From positions 1 through 57,509 of the forward strand of contig JBDTNL010000019.1 in NCBI GenBank assembly GCA_039933785.1: 57,509 nucleotides of DNA, read 5' to 3'. The DNA comes from JBDTNL01 sp039933785 (GTDB taxonomy: Bacteria; Acidobacteriota; Thermoanaerobaculia; Multivoradales; JAGPDF01). Under the pieces are notes generated by a model, which made no database searches, had not been told where the DNA came from, and was given only the letters and a program-made list of their open reading frames with translations. The position numbers and the translations under genes are program-made. Each line of letters opens with the position of its first letter. Position 1 is the stretch's first letter. Shown piece after piece: positions 26,643 to 34,676 of the stretch.

Positions 26643-27707
26643 CTACGGCTCCTGCACCAAGGGCTCGAACTTTGCCTTGTTGGTCGCCTTGTTGTAGGCG
26701 TCGCGCGGGGTGATGGTCTTGCTCTCGACCAGGGCCATCAGGGCGTCGTCCATGAGCTGCATGCCTTGCCCCTTGCCAGCCTGGATGATCGAGGTCAGCA
26801 TCGGCGTGTTGCCCTCGCGGATGACGCCCGGAAGCCCGCTCGAACGCAGCAAGATTTCGATCGCCGCGACGCGGCCCTTGCCGTCGGCGGTGCGCAGCAG
26901 GATCTGCGAGACGATGCCAGCGATCGACTCCGCGAGCGTTGTACGGACCTGAGCCTGCTCCTCCGCCGGGAAGGCGTCGATCAGTCGATCCACCGTGTTG
27001 ATGGCACTGTTCGAGTGCAACGTGCCGAAGACCAGAGCGCCCATCTCCGCGGCGGTGATGGCGAGCGAGATGGTCTCGAGGTCGCGCATCTCGCCGACCA
27101 GGATGACGTCGGCGTCCTGACGAATCGCCGCTCGCAGGGCGGCCGCAAAGCTCACCGTGTCGGTGCCCACCTCGCGCTGCGAGAAGGTCGACTTCTTGCC
27201 CTTGTGCACGAACTCGACCGGGTCTTCGATGGTCACGATGTGCTTGGCGTAGTTGGTGTTCACCGCGTCGATGATCGCCGCCAGAGTGGTCGATTTGCCG
27301 GACCCCGTCGGCCCGGTGACCAGGACCAACCCATACTGAAGGTGAGCCAGAGACTCGATCGCCGCCGGCAGATGAAGCTCGGCGAGCGGCACGATCTGCT
27401 CCGGAATCATGCGGAAAACCCCGCCGCTGCCGTTCTCCTGGCGCAGGAAGTTGGCGCGGAAGCGCGCCACGCCTTCCAACCCGTACGCAAAGTCGGTGTC
27501 GCCGGTGGAGGTGAACTCTTCCCAGCGCGCGGCGGGCGCGACTTCCTGCAGCATGGCCAAGAGCTCTTCATCCGTGAGCGCGTTCCAGCCCGGCACATCG
27601 CGCAGCGTGCCGTGCAGGCGCACCCTGGGAACGAGACCCGCGGCGAGATGGAGATCCGACGCGTTCTGCTCGCGCAGGTAGAGAAAAAGCTCGTCGAGGC
27701 GCGCCAT
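26643..27707 (-). CDS. pilT: PilT-family twitching-motility ATPase
   Basis: 354 residues, full-length for PilT. Hexameric ATPase that powers type IV pilus retraction at the cytoplasmic membrane. Walker A is intact (GPTGSGKST, about 130), with the Asp box (IVTIEDPVEFVH), Walker B (ADVILVGEMRDLETI) and His box (VFGTLHSNSAINTVDR). It has an ATG with GGAGA eight bases upstream and follows a PilT-like paralogue by 13 bp. The C-terminal AIRxGxx motif is not evident, so it may be PilU-like. Confidence 0.9.
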   Translation of the reverse strand: MARLDELFLYLREQNASDLHLAAGLVPRVRLHGTLRDVPGWNALTDEELLAMLQEVAPAARWEEFTSTGDTDFAYGLEGVARFRANFLRQENGSGGVFRMIPEQIVPLAELHLPAAIESLAHLQYGLVLVTGPTGSGKSTTLAAIIDAVNTNYAKHIVTIEDPVEFVHKGKKSTFSQREVGTDTVSFAAALRAAIRQDADVILVGEMRDLETISLAITAAEMGALVFGTLHSNSAINTVDRLIDAFPAEEQAQVRTTLAESIAGIVSQILLRTADGKGRVAAIEILLRSSGLPGVIREGNTPMLTSIIQAGKGQGMQLMDDALMALVESKTITPRDAYNKATNKAKFEPLVQEP

Positions 27708-27720
27708 GTCAGGTTTCTCC

Positions 27721-29064
27721 TCAGACCGCGCCGAAGCGCTGCGGCTCTTCCGCGTAGCGCAGGGCCTCGGCCTTGGCGATGGTGCCAGCCTTGACCAGAT
27801 TCAACAGCGAGGCGTCCAACAGGCACATCCCCTGCGCCGCCTGCGTCTGAAGCACCGAGCGAATCTGGAACGTCTTGTCCTCGCGGATCAGCGCGCTCAC
27901 TGCCTTGTTGGCGATCAGGATCTCGAGCGCCGCGACCCGCCCGTGGCCATCGGCCCGCGGCACCAGGCGCTGCGAGATCACCGCCCGCAGCGACTCCGAG
28001 AGCATGGTGCGCACTTGCGACTGCTGTCCGGCTGGGAACACGCCGATGATGCGATTGATCGTGCGAATGGCGCTACTGGTGTGAAGAGTCGCGAGCACCA
28101 GATGGCCCGTTTCGGCCGCGGTCAGCGCGAGTGAGATGGTCTCGAGGTCGCGCAGCTCGCCGATCGCGATCACGTCCGGGTCCTCACGCAAGGCGGCGCG
28201 TAGGGCGCGGGCGAACGAGCCGGTGTGCGGACCGACCGCGCGCTGGTTGACGATGCAGCCCTTCGAGGGGTGCACGAACTCGATCGGATCCTCAATGGTG
28301 ATGATGTGATCGCGGCGCTCGGTGTTGATGATGTCGACCATCGCGGCCATGGTCGCCGACTTGCCGCAGCCGGCGGGCCCGGTGAGCAGCACCATGCCCT
28401 GGTGATAGTTCGACAGCTTGGCCAGGATTTGCGGGAGACCGAGATCGGACAGGCTGGGCGGGCGTTCGGGGATAATGCGAAACACCGCGTCGAGACCGCG
28501 CTGTTGGCGATAGACGTTGCAGCGAAAACGGGCCAGTCCCGGCAAGTGGTAGGAGAAGTCCACTTGCCCGCTGCTATCGAGAGCCGCGAGCTGATCCGGG
28601 AGCATGACCTCACGAATCACCCGTTCGGCGGTCTTGCGGTCGATGAGCGGATTCGACTCGATCAACTCGCCGTTCAGGCGCATCTTCAAGAGCAGCTCGC
28701 TGTGGACGTGCAGATCGCTCGCCCCACGGCGCACCGCCTGTTCGAGCACGCGATCGAGCGGCCGCACCGCGCGGAGCGCCTCGCCGATGACGCGCTGCGA
28801 GTCGGCCACTGCCGCGGGGCTCGGCGGCGGCGCCTTCGCAGCGGCCTCTGCCTTGCGCTTCGCCAGGTACTCGCGCTGGGTGGCCAAAAGCTGTTGCAGG
28901 CGCGGCCCAGTGAGATAGCCCAGCTTGACGAGAATCTCGCCGAACTGCGTGGTGCCGCCCTCGCGCTCCTGCACTACCGTCGCTTCGACCAGCTGCTCCT
29001 GGGTGATGAGCTTGAAGTGCAGCGCCAGCCGGCCGAGCAGAGCGTCGTCTTGATGATCCGCCAT
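27721..29064 (-). CDS. PilT-like ATPase with N-terminal extension and variant Walker A
   Basis: 447 residues. The first 80 resemble the helical N-terminus of GspE/PilB-type ATPases (LITQEQLVEATVVQ, GEILVKLGYLTGPRLQQLLATQ), followed by a Pro/Ala-rich linker and a complete PilT-like core. The Walker A region (about 225-234) reads GPAGCGKSAT: the GKS core is kept, but the usual threonine after GKS is alanine. The Asp box (IITIEDPIEFVH), Walker B (PDVIAIGELRDLETI) and His box (VLATLHTSSAIRT) look intact. It forms a two-gene unit with pilT. The extension suggests a distinct role, such as an assembly/retraction hybrid or a c-di-GMP-responsive motor. Confidence 0.88.
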   Translation of the reverse strand: MADHQDDALLGRLALHFKLITQEQLVEATVVQEREGGTTQFGEILVKLGYLTGPRLQQLLATQREYLAKRKAEAAAKAPPPSPAAVADSQRVIGEALRAVRPLDRVLEQAVRRGASDLHVHSELLLKMRLNGELIESNPLIDRKTAERVIREVMLPDQLAALDSSGQVDFSYHLPGLARFRCNVYRQQRGLDAVFRIIPERPPSLSDLGLPQILAKLSNYHQGMVLLTGPAGCGKSATMAAMVDIINTERRDHIITIEDPIEFVHPSKGCIVNQRAVGPHTGSFARALRAALREDPDVIAIGELRDLETISLALTAAETGHLVLATLHTSSAIRTINRIIGVFPAGQQSQVRTMLSESLRAVISQRLVPRADGHGRVAALEILIANKAVSALIREDKTFQIRSVLQTQAAQGMCLLDASLLNLVKAGTIAKAEALRYAEEPQRFGAV

Positions 29065-29072
29065 GTCCGGCG

Positions 29073-29078
29073 AGACTA
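29073..29078 (-). promoter_or_regulatory. -10 box TAGTCT, leaderless type, for the pilT-like operon
   Basis: TAGTCT on the minus strand, eight bases before the ATG at 29064. No Shine-Dalgarno is present. Confidence 0.45.
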
Positions 29079-29169
29079 GTGAACGGCTACCGCAGCGTCA
29101 ACGATATTTACGGGGTCCGATGACCGAGGAGTCGGGACCAAGCGACCAGGTCTCGCGGCGCCGCCGTGT

Positions 29170-29175
29170 TACGCT
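29170..29175 (+). promoter_or_regulatory. -10 box TACGCT, leaderless type, for the PilZ gene
   Basis: TACGCT lies seven bases before the ATG at 29183. It supports that start over an in-frame ATG at 29120, which has no good upstream signal. Confidence 0.4.
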
Positions 29176-29182
29176 GCCCGCG

Positions 29183-29527
29183 ATGGATGAGAGCAACCGT
29201 CGGCGCCATCCCCGCTACCCGGTCAGTAGGCTCAGCGGGTCGATCGAGGGACAGCCGTGCGAGTTGCTCCGCTTGAGCCTCGGCGGCCTGCTCGCGGCGA
29301 GCCGCCTCGAACCCGCTCCCGAGCGGCTGATTCACCTCGAGTTTCCTCTGGAAGGCGAAGTCTTTCGTTCGGCGGGACGCGTGGCGTTCGTCGGTCCCGA
29401 CACGCACTCGCCGGAACGGGGCTGGAACCGAATCGGCGTGGAATTCCTGGCCGTGCCGACGCGAAGCCGCCGGACGCTCGAGAAGTATCTGGCCACCCAC
29501 GCTCCGACCGAACCCGACCCCGGCTAG
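29183..29527 (+). CDS. PilZ-domain protein
   Basis: 114 residues. The RxxxR clamp is present in RRRHPRYPV at the N-terminus. The second motif reads RLSLGG, where D/N is expected before LSxGG, so arginine replaces the key acidic or amide residue. Barrel strands follow through GVEFLAV. It is divergent from the pilT-like operon (about 118 bp between start codons), a genomic link to type IV pilus control. The stop codon interleaves with that of the convergent pseudouridine synthase. Confidence 0.78.
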   Translation: MDESNRRRHPRYPVSRLSGSIEGQPCELLRLSLGGLLAASRLEPAPERLIHLEFPLEGEVFRSAGRVAFVGPDTHSPERGWNRIGVEFLAVPTRSRRTLEKYLATHAPTEPDPG

Positions 29528-30495
29528 GTGCGGCGCCGAAGCTCGGCCAGGGCGGCCTGAAAATCCGTCGGAGGCTCGACCGCAAAGCGGAGTGTTTCTC
29601 CGCTCCCGGGATGTTCGAAGCCCAATTCCAAGGCGTGCAGCAGCGGGCGCGAAGCGTGGAAGTTGCACGTCGGGCCCCGGCGCGGGTCGCGCACGTAGAC
29701 GGTCTCGCCGATCAGAGGATGACCAGCCTCGCTCAAATGAATACGAATCTGATGCTGCCGTCCGGTCTCCAGCCGGCAGGCCACGAGGGTCGCCGTCGGC
29801 AGGCGCTCCTCGACCTGCACGTGGGTGATGGCCGAACGAGCATCGCGCGGCGGCGTCACACTGGAGCCGCGGCGGCGTTCCCAGGATCCCCTCAGGCCGT
29901 CGCCACGGTTTTCGAGGAGGTGGCTGACGAAGGTGGCCTCGTTCATGTGGCCTTCGACCAAGGCCAGATATCGACGCCAGACCGTGCGAGCCTTGAGTTG
30001 ATCCTGGAGGTGGCGTTCCGCGGGAATCGTTCGGGCGAATACCAGCAGGCCGGAGGTCTCGCGGTCCAAGCGCTGGACCGCTCGTAGGCTGGGGCTGCCC
30101 TTGCCGCCCCGCTTGGTCTCCCAGCGTCTAACCGCGGCTGCGGCGCGGTGAATGAGGGTGTCATGGTCGCTGCGATCCACCGGGACTGTCAGGACGCCGG
30201 CCGGCTTATTGACCACTGCGACTGCGCTGTCCACATGCACCAGAATCGGCTTCGCGGCCCCGTCGGCCGAGGGGTCTCGGAGGAGCTCGATTCGCTGTCC
30301 CTTGGCGGCTCGCCGGGCCGGATCACGCACCGCGGCGCCCTCGAGCAGAACCCGCCCGGACGAGCACAAGTCCTTTGCTTGCCGCCAGCTGAGCTCTGGG
30401 CGCAGGGCCCTGACCACGGCCGCTAGGGTCGCTCCGTCCGAATCGCCTGGCACCTCGGACTGCAGTTCGACAACGGGCTCGGAAGGTGGCCGCAT
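29524..30495 (-). CDS. RluA-family pseudouridine synthase with S4 domain
   Basis: 323 residues from the ATG at 30495. The S4 RNA-binding domain is at about 20-80 (SWRQAKDLCSSGRVLLEG). The catalytic domain has VVNKPAGVLTVP, the active-site QRLDRETSGLLVFART and CRLETGRQHQIRIHLSEAGHPLIGE. It belongs to the RluC/RluD type; the rRNA target is unknown. The start is set by TAGAGT seven bases upstream; a GTG at 30504 is the alternative. Confidence 0.9.
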   Translation of the reverse strand: MRPPSEPVVELQSEVPGDSDGATLAAVVRALRPELSWRQAKDLCSSGRVLLEGAAVRDPARRAAKGQRIELLRDPSADGAAKPILVHVDSAVAVVNKPAGVLTVPVDRSDHDTLIHRAAAAVRRWETKRGGKGSPSLRAVQRLDRETSGLLVFARTIPAERHLQDQLKARTVWRRYLALVEGHMNEATFVSHLLENRGDGLRGSWERRRGSSVTPPRDARSAITHVQVEERLPTATLVACRLETGRQHQIRIHLSEAGHPLIGETVYVRDPRRGPTCNFHASRPLLHALELGFEHPGSGETLRFAVEPPTDFQAALAELRRRT

Positions 30496-30502
30496 GGGCT
30501 GC

Positions 30503-30508
30503 ACTCTA
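30503..30508 (-). promoter_or_regulatory. -10 box TAGAGT, leaderless type, for the S4-RluA gene
   Basis: TAGAGT on the minus strand, seven bases before the ATG at 30495. Confidence 0.4.
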
Positions 30509-30519
30509 TCCGGTCGGCG

Positions 30520-30549
30520 TTGACAAGTGACCGGCGGTCACTTGATGAT
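30520..30549 (+). promoter_or_regulatory. Promoter and TetR-type operator of the regulator gene
   Basis: A consensus -35 TTGACA (30520-30525) is followed after 18 bp by GATGAT (30544-30549). Overlapping them is a perfect inverted repeat with nine-base arms CAAGTGACC (30524-30532) and GGTCACTTG (30536-30544) around a three-base spacer. The TGACC...GGTCA core is typical of TetR-family operators. A similar half-site (ACTGGTCA) follows near 30562. Autorepression is the simplest reading, possibly extending to the divergent pseudouridine synthase gene, whose -10 is 16 bp away. Confidence 0.75.
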
Positions 30550-30572
30550 TCGCAACTGAACACTGGTCATTT

Positions 30573-31202
30573 ATGTCATCTATGCCGAGTCGCGCGCGCA
30601 CGGGCCCAGAGAAGAGCGAGCGCAGGCTGCAGATCCTGAGCGCGGCCCTGGCGTCCTTCGAGCCTGCCGGGGACCTTGCCAGCGTGGCCGAGATCGCGTC
30701 TCGGGCCGGCCTGGCCAAGGGCACGGTCTACCTCTATTTCCGTACGCGGGAAGAGATCTTTCTCGCTCTCCTCGAGGAGCAGATCCATGCCTGGCTGAAC
30801 CGGTTCGAACAGGGCCTGCGAGCGGACGATCCAACCCCCACCGACGGGCTGGTCGACCGGGCGCTCGAGAACCCTGCGTTCCTTCCCCTGGCGAGCCTCG
30901 CCAGCGCCGTGCTCGAGCGCAATCTCGAAGCGCCCACCGCGCTCGGCTTCCGGCGCGCCTGGAGCGCGCGGATCGGCGACCTGGCGACCCGGATCGAGTC
31001 GATTTTCGGATTCTTGCCCGGTACGGGAGTACCCCTGATGGTCCGGAGCTACGCCATGCTGATCGGGCTGTGGCAGTTTCACGAACCGGCGCCGGCGATT
31101 CGCGCGCTGCTCGCGGCCGACGAGTTGGCCGGCGCACAGGACGACTTCGCAACGGACGCTCGAGAGGCGTTGCGACACCTGTGGGCCGGCGCGAGGTCCT
31201 AG
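30573..31202 (+). CDS. TetR/AcrR-family transcriptional regulator
   Basis: 209 residues. The N-terminal helix-turn-helix is at about 35-65 (SVAEIASRAGLAKGTVYLYF, then RTREEIF), the standard TetR DNA-binding signature. The C-terminal ligand-binding domain has no recognised ligand motif. The palindromic operator directly upstream argues for autoregulation. A second ATG three codons on (30582) is also possible. It converges on osmC across 18 bp. Confidence 0.93.
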   Translation: MSSMPSRARTGPEKSERRLQILSAALASFEPAGDLASVAEIASRAGLAKGTVYLYFRTREEIFLALLEEQIHAWLNRFEQGLRADDPTPTDGLVDRALENPAFLPLASLASAVLERNLEAPTALGFRRAWSARIGDLATRIESIFGFLPGTGVPLMVRSYAMLIGLWQFHEPAPAIRALLAADELAGAQDDFATDAREALRHLWAGARS

Positions 31203-31220
31203 AGGATCTTCCGACCCATC

Positions 31221-31646
31221 TCAGACCAGTTTGGCGTCCAGGGTGATCTCGACGCTCGCGAGGGCCTTGGAAATCGGGCATCCGACCTTGGCACCCTGAG
31301 CCACCTCCTGGAACGCCTCGGGAGTGATCCCGGGGACCTTGGCCTCGGTCACCAGGTCGATGCGAACGACCTTGAAGCCGCCGTCCACCTTGTCGACCGA
31401 GATCTTGGCGGTGGTGGCTACGGAATCGGCCTTGAAGCCGGCCTTCTCGAGCCCACCCGCGAAGGCCATCGAGAAGCAGCCCGCGTGCGCCGCGCCGAGG
31501 AGCTCTTCGGGATTGGTGCCGGTTCCGTTTTCGAATCGCGAAGTGAAGGAATATTGCCCCTCGAAGGCGCCGCTGCCGAGCGCCACGGTGCCCTTGCCGT
31601 CCTTCAAGCCGCCCATCCACTGGGCCCTTGCGTTGCGAGAAATCAT
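31221..31646 (-). CDS. osmC: OsmC-family peroxiredoxin
   Basis: 141 residues, typical for OsmC. Thiol-dependent reduction of organic hydroperoxides. The two redox cysteines are C57 (HAGCFSMAF) and C123 (VGCPISKAL), and the catalytic Glu is in NPEELLGAAHA. The ATG has AAGGAG nine bases upstream. It is divergent from formate-THF ligase with a 155-bp gap. Confidence 0.93.
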   Translation of the reverse strand: MISRNARAQWMGGLKDGKGTVALGSGAFEGQYSFTSRFENGTGTNPEELLGAAHAGCFSMAFAGGLEKAGFKADSVATTAKISVDKVDGGFKVVRIDLVTEAKVPGITPEAFQEVAQGAKVGCPISKALASVEITLDAKLV

Positions 31647-31682
31647 CGTTGGAGTCTCCTTGAGTTGGGGAATGACCAGTCC

Positions 31683-31704
31683 ATACCCGCGAATCTCAGG
31701 GTAT
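31683..31704. repeat. Inverted repeat in the osmC-fhs intergenic region
   Basis: Arms ATACCC (31683-31688) and GGGTAT (31699-31704) surround a ten-base loop, about 37 bp upstream of the osmC start. It could be an operator for osmC, but there is no second copy in the window to support this. Confidence 0.3.
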
Positions 31705-31736
31705 CACCGCAGTTTCCCTTCGGGCGCCCTCGGGCC

Positions 31737-31766
31737 TTGGCGCTATCAGCGCCTTCAATGTAACCT
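31737..31766 (+). promoter_or_regulatory. Putative fhs promoter with internal palindrome
   Basis: TTGGCG (31737-31742) and TAACCT (31761-31766) are separated by 18 bp. Within and beside the -35 lies an inverted repeat, GGCGCT (31739-31744) and AGCGCC (31748-31753), with a three-base centre. A leader of about 30 nt with GAGGGGGA before the ATG follows. Confidence 0.4.
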
Positions 31767-31801
31767 CGCGCGTCGGCCAAACCTCGAGGGGGACGAATCG
31801 C

Positions 31802-33457
31802 ATGAGCAGCGGACAGCGCCCGATCACCGAAGTTGCGGCAGGGCTGGGTATCGATCCCCGGCATCTCGTGGCCTATGGCGACGACAAAGCCAAGGTTCGT
31901 CTCGAAGCTCTCGAATCGGCCCGCGCCGCCGGGCGTCCTCAAGGCAAGCTGATCCTAGTCTCAGCCGTCACGCCGACCGACGCGGGAGAGGGCAAGACCA
32001 CGACCTCGATCGGACTGGCGCAGGGCTTGGCGCAGATTGGCGAGCGCGTCTGCCTGGCGCTGCGCGAGCCTTCGATGGGCCCGGTCTTCGGCGTCAAGGG
32101 TGGGGCGACCGGCGGCGGCAAGGCTGTTTTGGTGCCGGCGGAGGACATCAATCTGCATTTCACCGGCGACTTCCACGCCATCACCTCGGCGCACAACCTG
32201 CTCACCTCGCTGCTCGACAATCAATTCCAGCAAGGCAATCCGCTGGGGCTCGACCCGCGGCGCGTACTCTGGAAGCGGGTCCTGGACGTGAACGATCGCT
32301 CGTTGCGGAAGGTTATCGTGGGCCTCGGCGGGACGCAGGACGGCGTGCCACGCGAAAGCGGCTTCGACATCACCGCCGCCTCCGAGGTCATGGCCATCCT
32401 CTGCCTGGCCGAGACTCGCGACGACCTGCGGGCGCGCCTCACCCGCGTGCTGGTCGGCCTCACCTTCGAGAACAAACCGGTCACGGCGGGCGACCTCGGT
32501 GCTGTCGGCGCCATGATGGTCGTGCTCAAGGACGCGCTCCAGCCCAATTTGGTGCAGACCATCGATGGCGTGCCGGCTTTCGTGCACGGCGGCCCCTTCG
32601 CCAACATCGCGCACGGTTGCAACTCGGTGCTCGCCACCCGCATGGCCCTTGCGCACGCCGACTGGGCGGTGACCGAGGCCGGATTCGCCTTCGACCTCGG
32701 GGCGGAAAAGTTCTTCGACATCAAGTGCCGGGGCGCCGGTCTGGATACCGCGGCGGTAGTCCTGGTGGCCACGGTTCGCGCTCTCAAGCGCCACGGTGGA
32801 GTTGCCAAGGCCGACCTCGGGAAGGAAGATCCGGCGGCGGTCGAGCGCGGTCTCGCCAACCTCGAGAAGCACATCGAGAGCGTGCGCGCTTTCGAAGAGA
32901 CCGCGATCGTGGCGCTCAACAAGTTCCATACCGACACCGCCGAGGAAATCGCCATGGTGCGCGGCCTGTGCGAGCGCCTTGGCGTTCCCTTCGCCGAAGC
33001 CGACCACTTTGCCCGCGGTGGCGCCGGCGCGGTCGATCTCGCGCGAACCGTCATGGAGCACGCGGAGAAGGTCTCCAAGCCCTTCCGCCCGCTTTACGAG
33101 CTCGCTGACCCAGTCAAGACCAAGCTCGAGAACATCGCGACCCGCATGTACGGGGCCCGGAAGGTGCTTTACACCGCCGCCGCCGAAAAGGACCTCAAGA
33201 CGGTGGAGCGGCTGGGCTACTCCGGGCTGCCGCTCTGCGTCGCCAAGACCCAGTCCTCGCTGTCCGACAACTCCTCCCTGATCAACCGCCCGCGCGACTT
33301 CGACGTTACGGTGCGCAACGTGGTGATCGCGGCCGGCGCCGGCTACCTGGTGCCCCTGCTCGGCGAGATGGTTCGGATGCCGGGCCTGGGAGCGTCCCCC
33401 CAGGCCCTGCGCATGGATCTGGTCGACGGCAAGGTGGTGGGGCTCCTGGGCGGATAG
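31802..33457 (+). CDS. fhs: Formate--tetrahydrofolate ligase
   Basis: 551 residues, the usual length. ATP-dependent synthesis of 10-formyl-THF from formate in one-carbon metabolism. Key segments are the P-loop VTPTDAGEGKTTTSIG (about 57-72), REPSMGPVFGVKGGATGGG, INLHFTGDFHAI, VGLTFENKPVTAGDLGAVGAMM and the C-terminal TVRNVVIAAGAGYLVPLLGEM with MPGLG. The ATG has a GAGGGGGA Shine-Dalgarno. No other acetyl-CoA-pathway gene is nearby, so an assimilatory folate role is likelier than acetogenesis. Confidence 0.96.
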   Translation: MSSGQRPITEVAAGLGIDPRHLVAYGDDKAKVRLEALESARAAGRPQGKLILVSAVTPTDAGEGKTTTSIGLAQGLAQIGERVCLALREPSMGPVFGVKGGATGGGKAVLVPAEDINLHFTGDFHAITSAHNLLTSLLDNQFQQGNPLGLDPRRVLWKRVLDVNDRSLRKVIVGLGGTQDGVPRESGFDITAASEVMAILCLAETRDDLRARLTRVLVGLTFENKPVTAGDLGAVGAMMVVLKDALQPNLVQTIDGVPAFVHGGPFANIAHGCNSVLATRMALAHADWAVTEAGFAFDLGAEKFFDIKCRGAGLDTAAVVLVATVRALKRHGGVAKADLGKEDPAAVERGLANLEKHIESVRAFEETAIVALNKFHTDTAEEIAMVRGLCERLGVPFAEADHFARGGAGAVDLARTVMEHAEKVSKPFRPLYELADPVKTKLENIATRMYGARKVLYTAAAEKDLKTVERLGYSGLPLCVAKTQSSLSDNSSLINRPRDFDVTVRNVVIAAGAGYLVPLLGEMVRMPGLGASPQALRMDLVDGKVVGLLGG

Positions 33458-33523
33458 CTGGCGTCAAAATTACCGCCGCATTTGCATCCATGCAGGGAGG
33501 GCCGTAAAATCAGGCCCCGCGTC

Positions 33524-34603
33524 ATGAGTGCGTCCCCCGCCGAGCTCCGCCTCGAGATCACTCCCCGTGCCCGTTTTGATGTCATCGACATCAATCAGCG
33601 GATTCTCGAACAACACGGCGGAGTCCTGCAGAGCTTCCAGAAGGCGGTCTACTTCTCGTACCACACCACTGCCGGCTACCTCGAACAGGCGCTCTCGGCG
33701 CGATTGAACGGCGGCAAGGAGGGCAGCGACGCGCTGCAACCCTACATCGAAGTCTTCCAGACGCTCTTCCCCGCCGGCGCGAGCTATCGGCACGACCAAA
33801 TGGAGCTTCGCGACGAGCTCTCGCTCGAGCAAAAGGTCGACGAGCCGCGCAACGCCGATTCGCACCTCGCCTACATCGGTTCCGGCCTGCGCAGCTGCGT
33901 CACGTACAAGAACCGACCCGGCAGCCCGGTGTACTTCATCGATCTTGACGGCGAGTACGAGGGCAAGCACCGCCGCCGCCTGACCAGCGTCGTGGGCTAC
34001 AACGCGGATCGTAACGTGGCGACGCGCACCCTGGAGATTCCAGTTTCAGGGCACCCGATCGACTCGATCAACCTCAAGGACCCCAAGTTCGGCCTCTACC
34101 AGAGCATTCAGGAGCTGGTGACCGAGCACGGCGTCGCTCGCGGGCGAATCGATGTCGCGCTGGGGCAGAACGAGCGCCAGGCCGGTCTGACGGTGAATGA
34201 GTACGAGACCCTCCTGATGAAGCACGACTTGATCGAGGTGCTGCGCGATCCGGTGCGCTTCATGAAGGAAAAGGGCCGCCACATGCTGAGCGACCCGCGG
34301 GCCATTCCCAATCGCACCATCGAGTACGCCAAGTTCGACCTGGTTACCGTGCTCAATCGATTGATCGACGTTCTGGGGATGAACGAATCACTGGTCGAGA
34401 AGGTCCTCGCGCGATTGATGGCACTGCCGGCAGACCGCTTCCTGCGCATGAAACGTGGCGTCAGCCTGCTGGTCTCGAGCGAGAACGGAGAGAGCGGCGG
34501 CAGCGTCGTGCAGGGGCAGTACCAGAGCCCCATCCTCGTGCAATGGGAGAAGGCCGCCGGCCAATCCCGCACGCTCGAGCTCAGGCTCACCGAATTCAGC
34601 TAG
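33524..34603 (+). CDS. YjbQ/UPF0047-like domain fused to an unknown C-terminal region
   Basis: 359 residues. The first 160 follow the UPF0047 (YjbQ) pattern: FDVIDINQRILEQHGG, the conserved SYHTTAGYLEQ (family HTTA), YRHDQMELRD and NADSHLAYIGSGL, with a retained His-Arg at KHRRR. The family fold is a trimeric beta protein with weak thiamine-phosphate-synthase-like activity; its real role is unsettled. Canonical members are about 135-140 residues, so the remaining 200 (including SINLKDPKFGLYQSIQELV and a helical NRLIDVLGMNESLVEKVL) are an extra region I cannot classify. A TAAAAT box lies 13 bases before the ATG at 33524. Confidence 0.6.
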   Translation: MSASPAELRLEITPRARFDVIDINQRILEQHGGVLQSFQKAVYFSYHTTAGYLEQALSARLNGGKEGSDALQPYIEVFQTLFPAGASYRHDQMELRDELSLEQKVDEPRNADSHLAYIGSGLRSCVTYKNRPGSPVYFIDLDGEYEGKHRRRLTSVVGYNADRNVATRTLEIPVSGHPIDSINLKDPKFGLYQSIQELVTEHGVARGRIDVALGQNERQAGLTVNEYETLLMKHDLIEVLRDPVRFMKEKGRHMLSDPRAIPNRTIEYAKFDLVTVLNRLIDVLGMNESLVEKVLARLMALPADRFLRMKRGVSLLVSSENGESGGSVVQGQYQSPILVQWEKAAGQSRTLELRLTEFS

Positions 34604-34623
34604 AGCTTAACCCTCGAAAACGC

Positions 34624-34655
34624 AACGAGGCCCGCCCTCGCGAGCGGACCTCGTT
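34624..34655. terminator. Bidirectional hairpin between convergent yjbQ-like and TonB receptor genes
   Basis: Outer arms AACGAGG (34624-34630) and CCTCGTT (34649-34655) pair perfectly. After one mismatch, CCGC pairs with GCGG, giving a long GC-rich stem. Symmetry fits termination from both sides, with a short T-containing tail on either strand. Confidence 0.7.
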
Positions 34656-34676
34656 CCTTGGCATCGCTGCTCCGCG

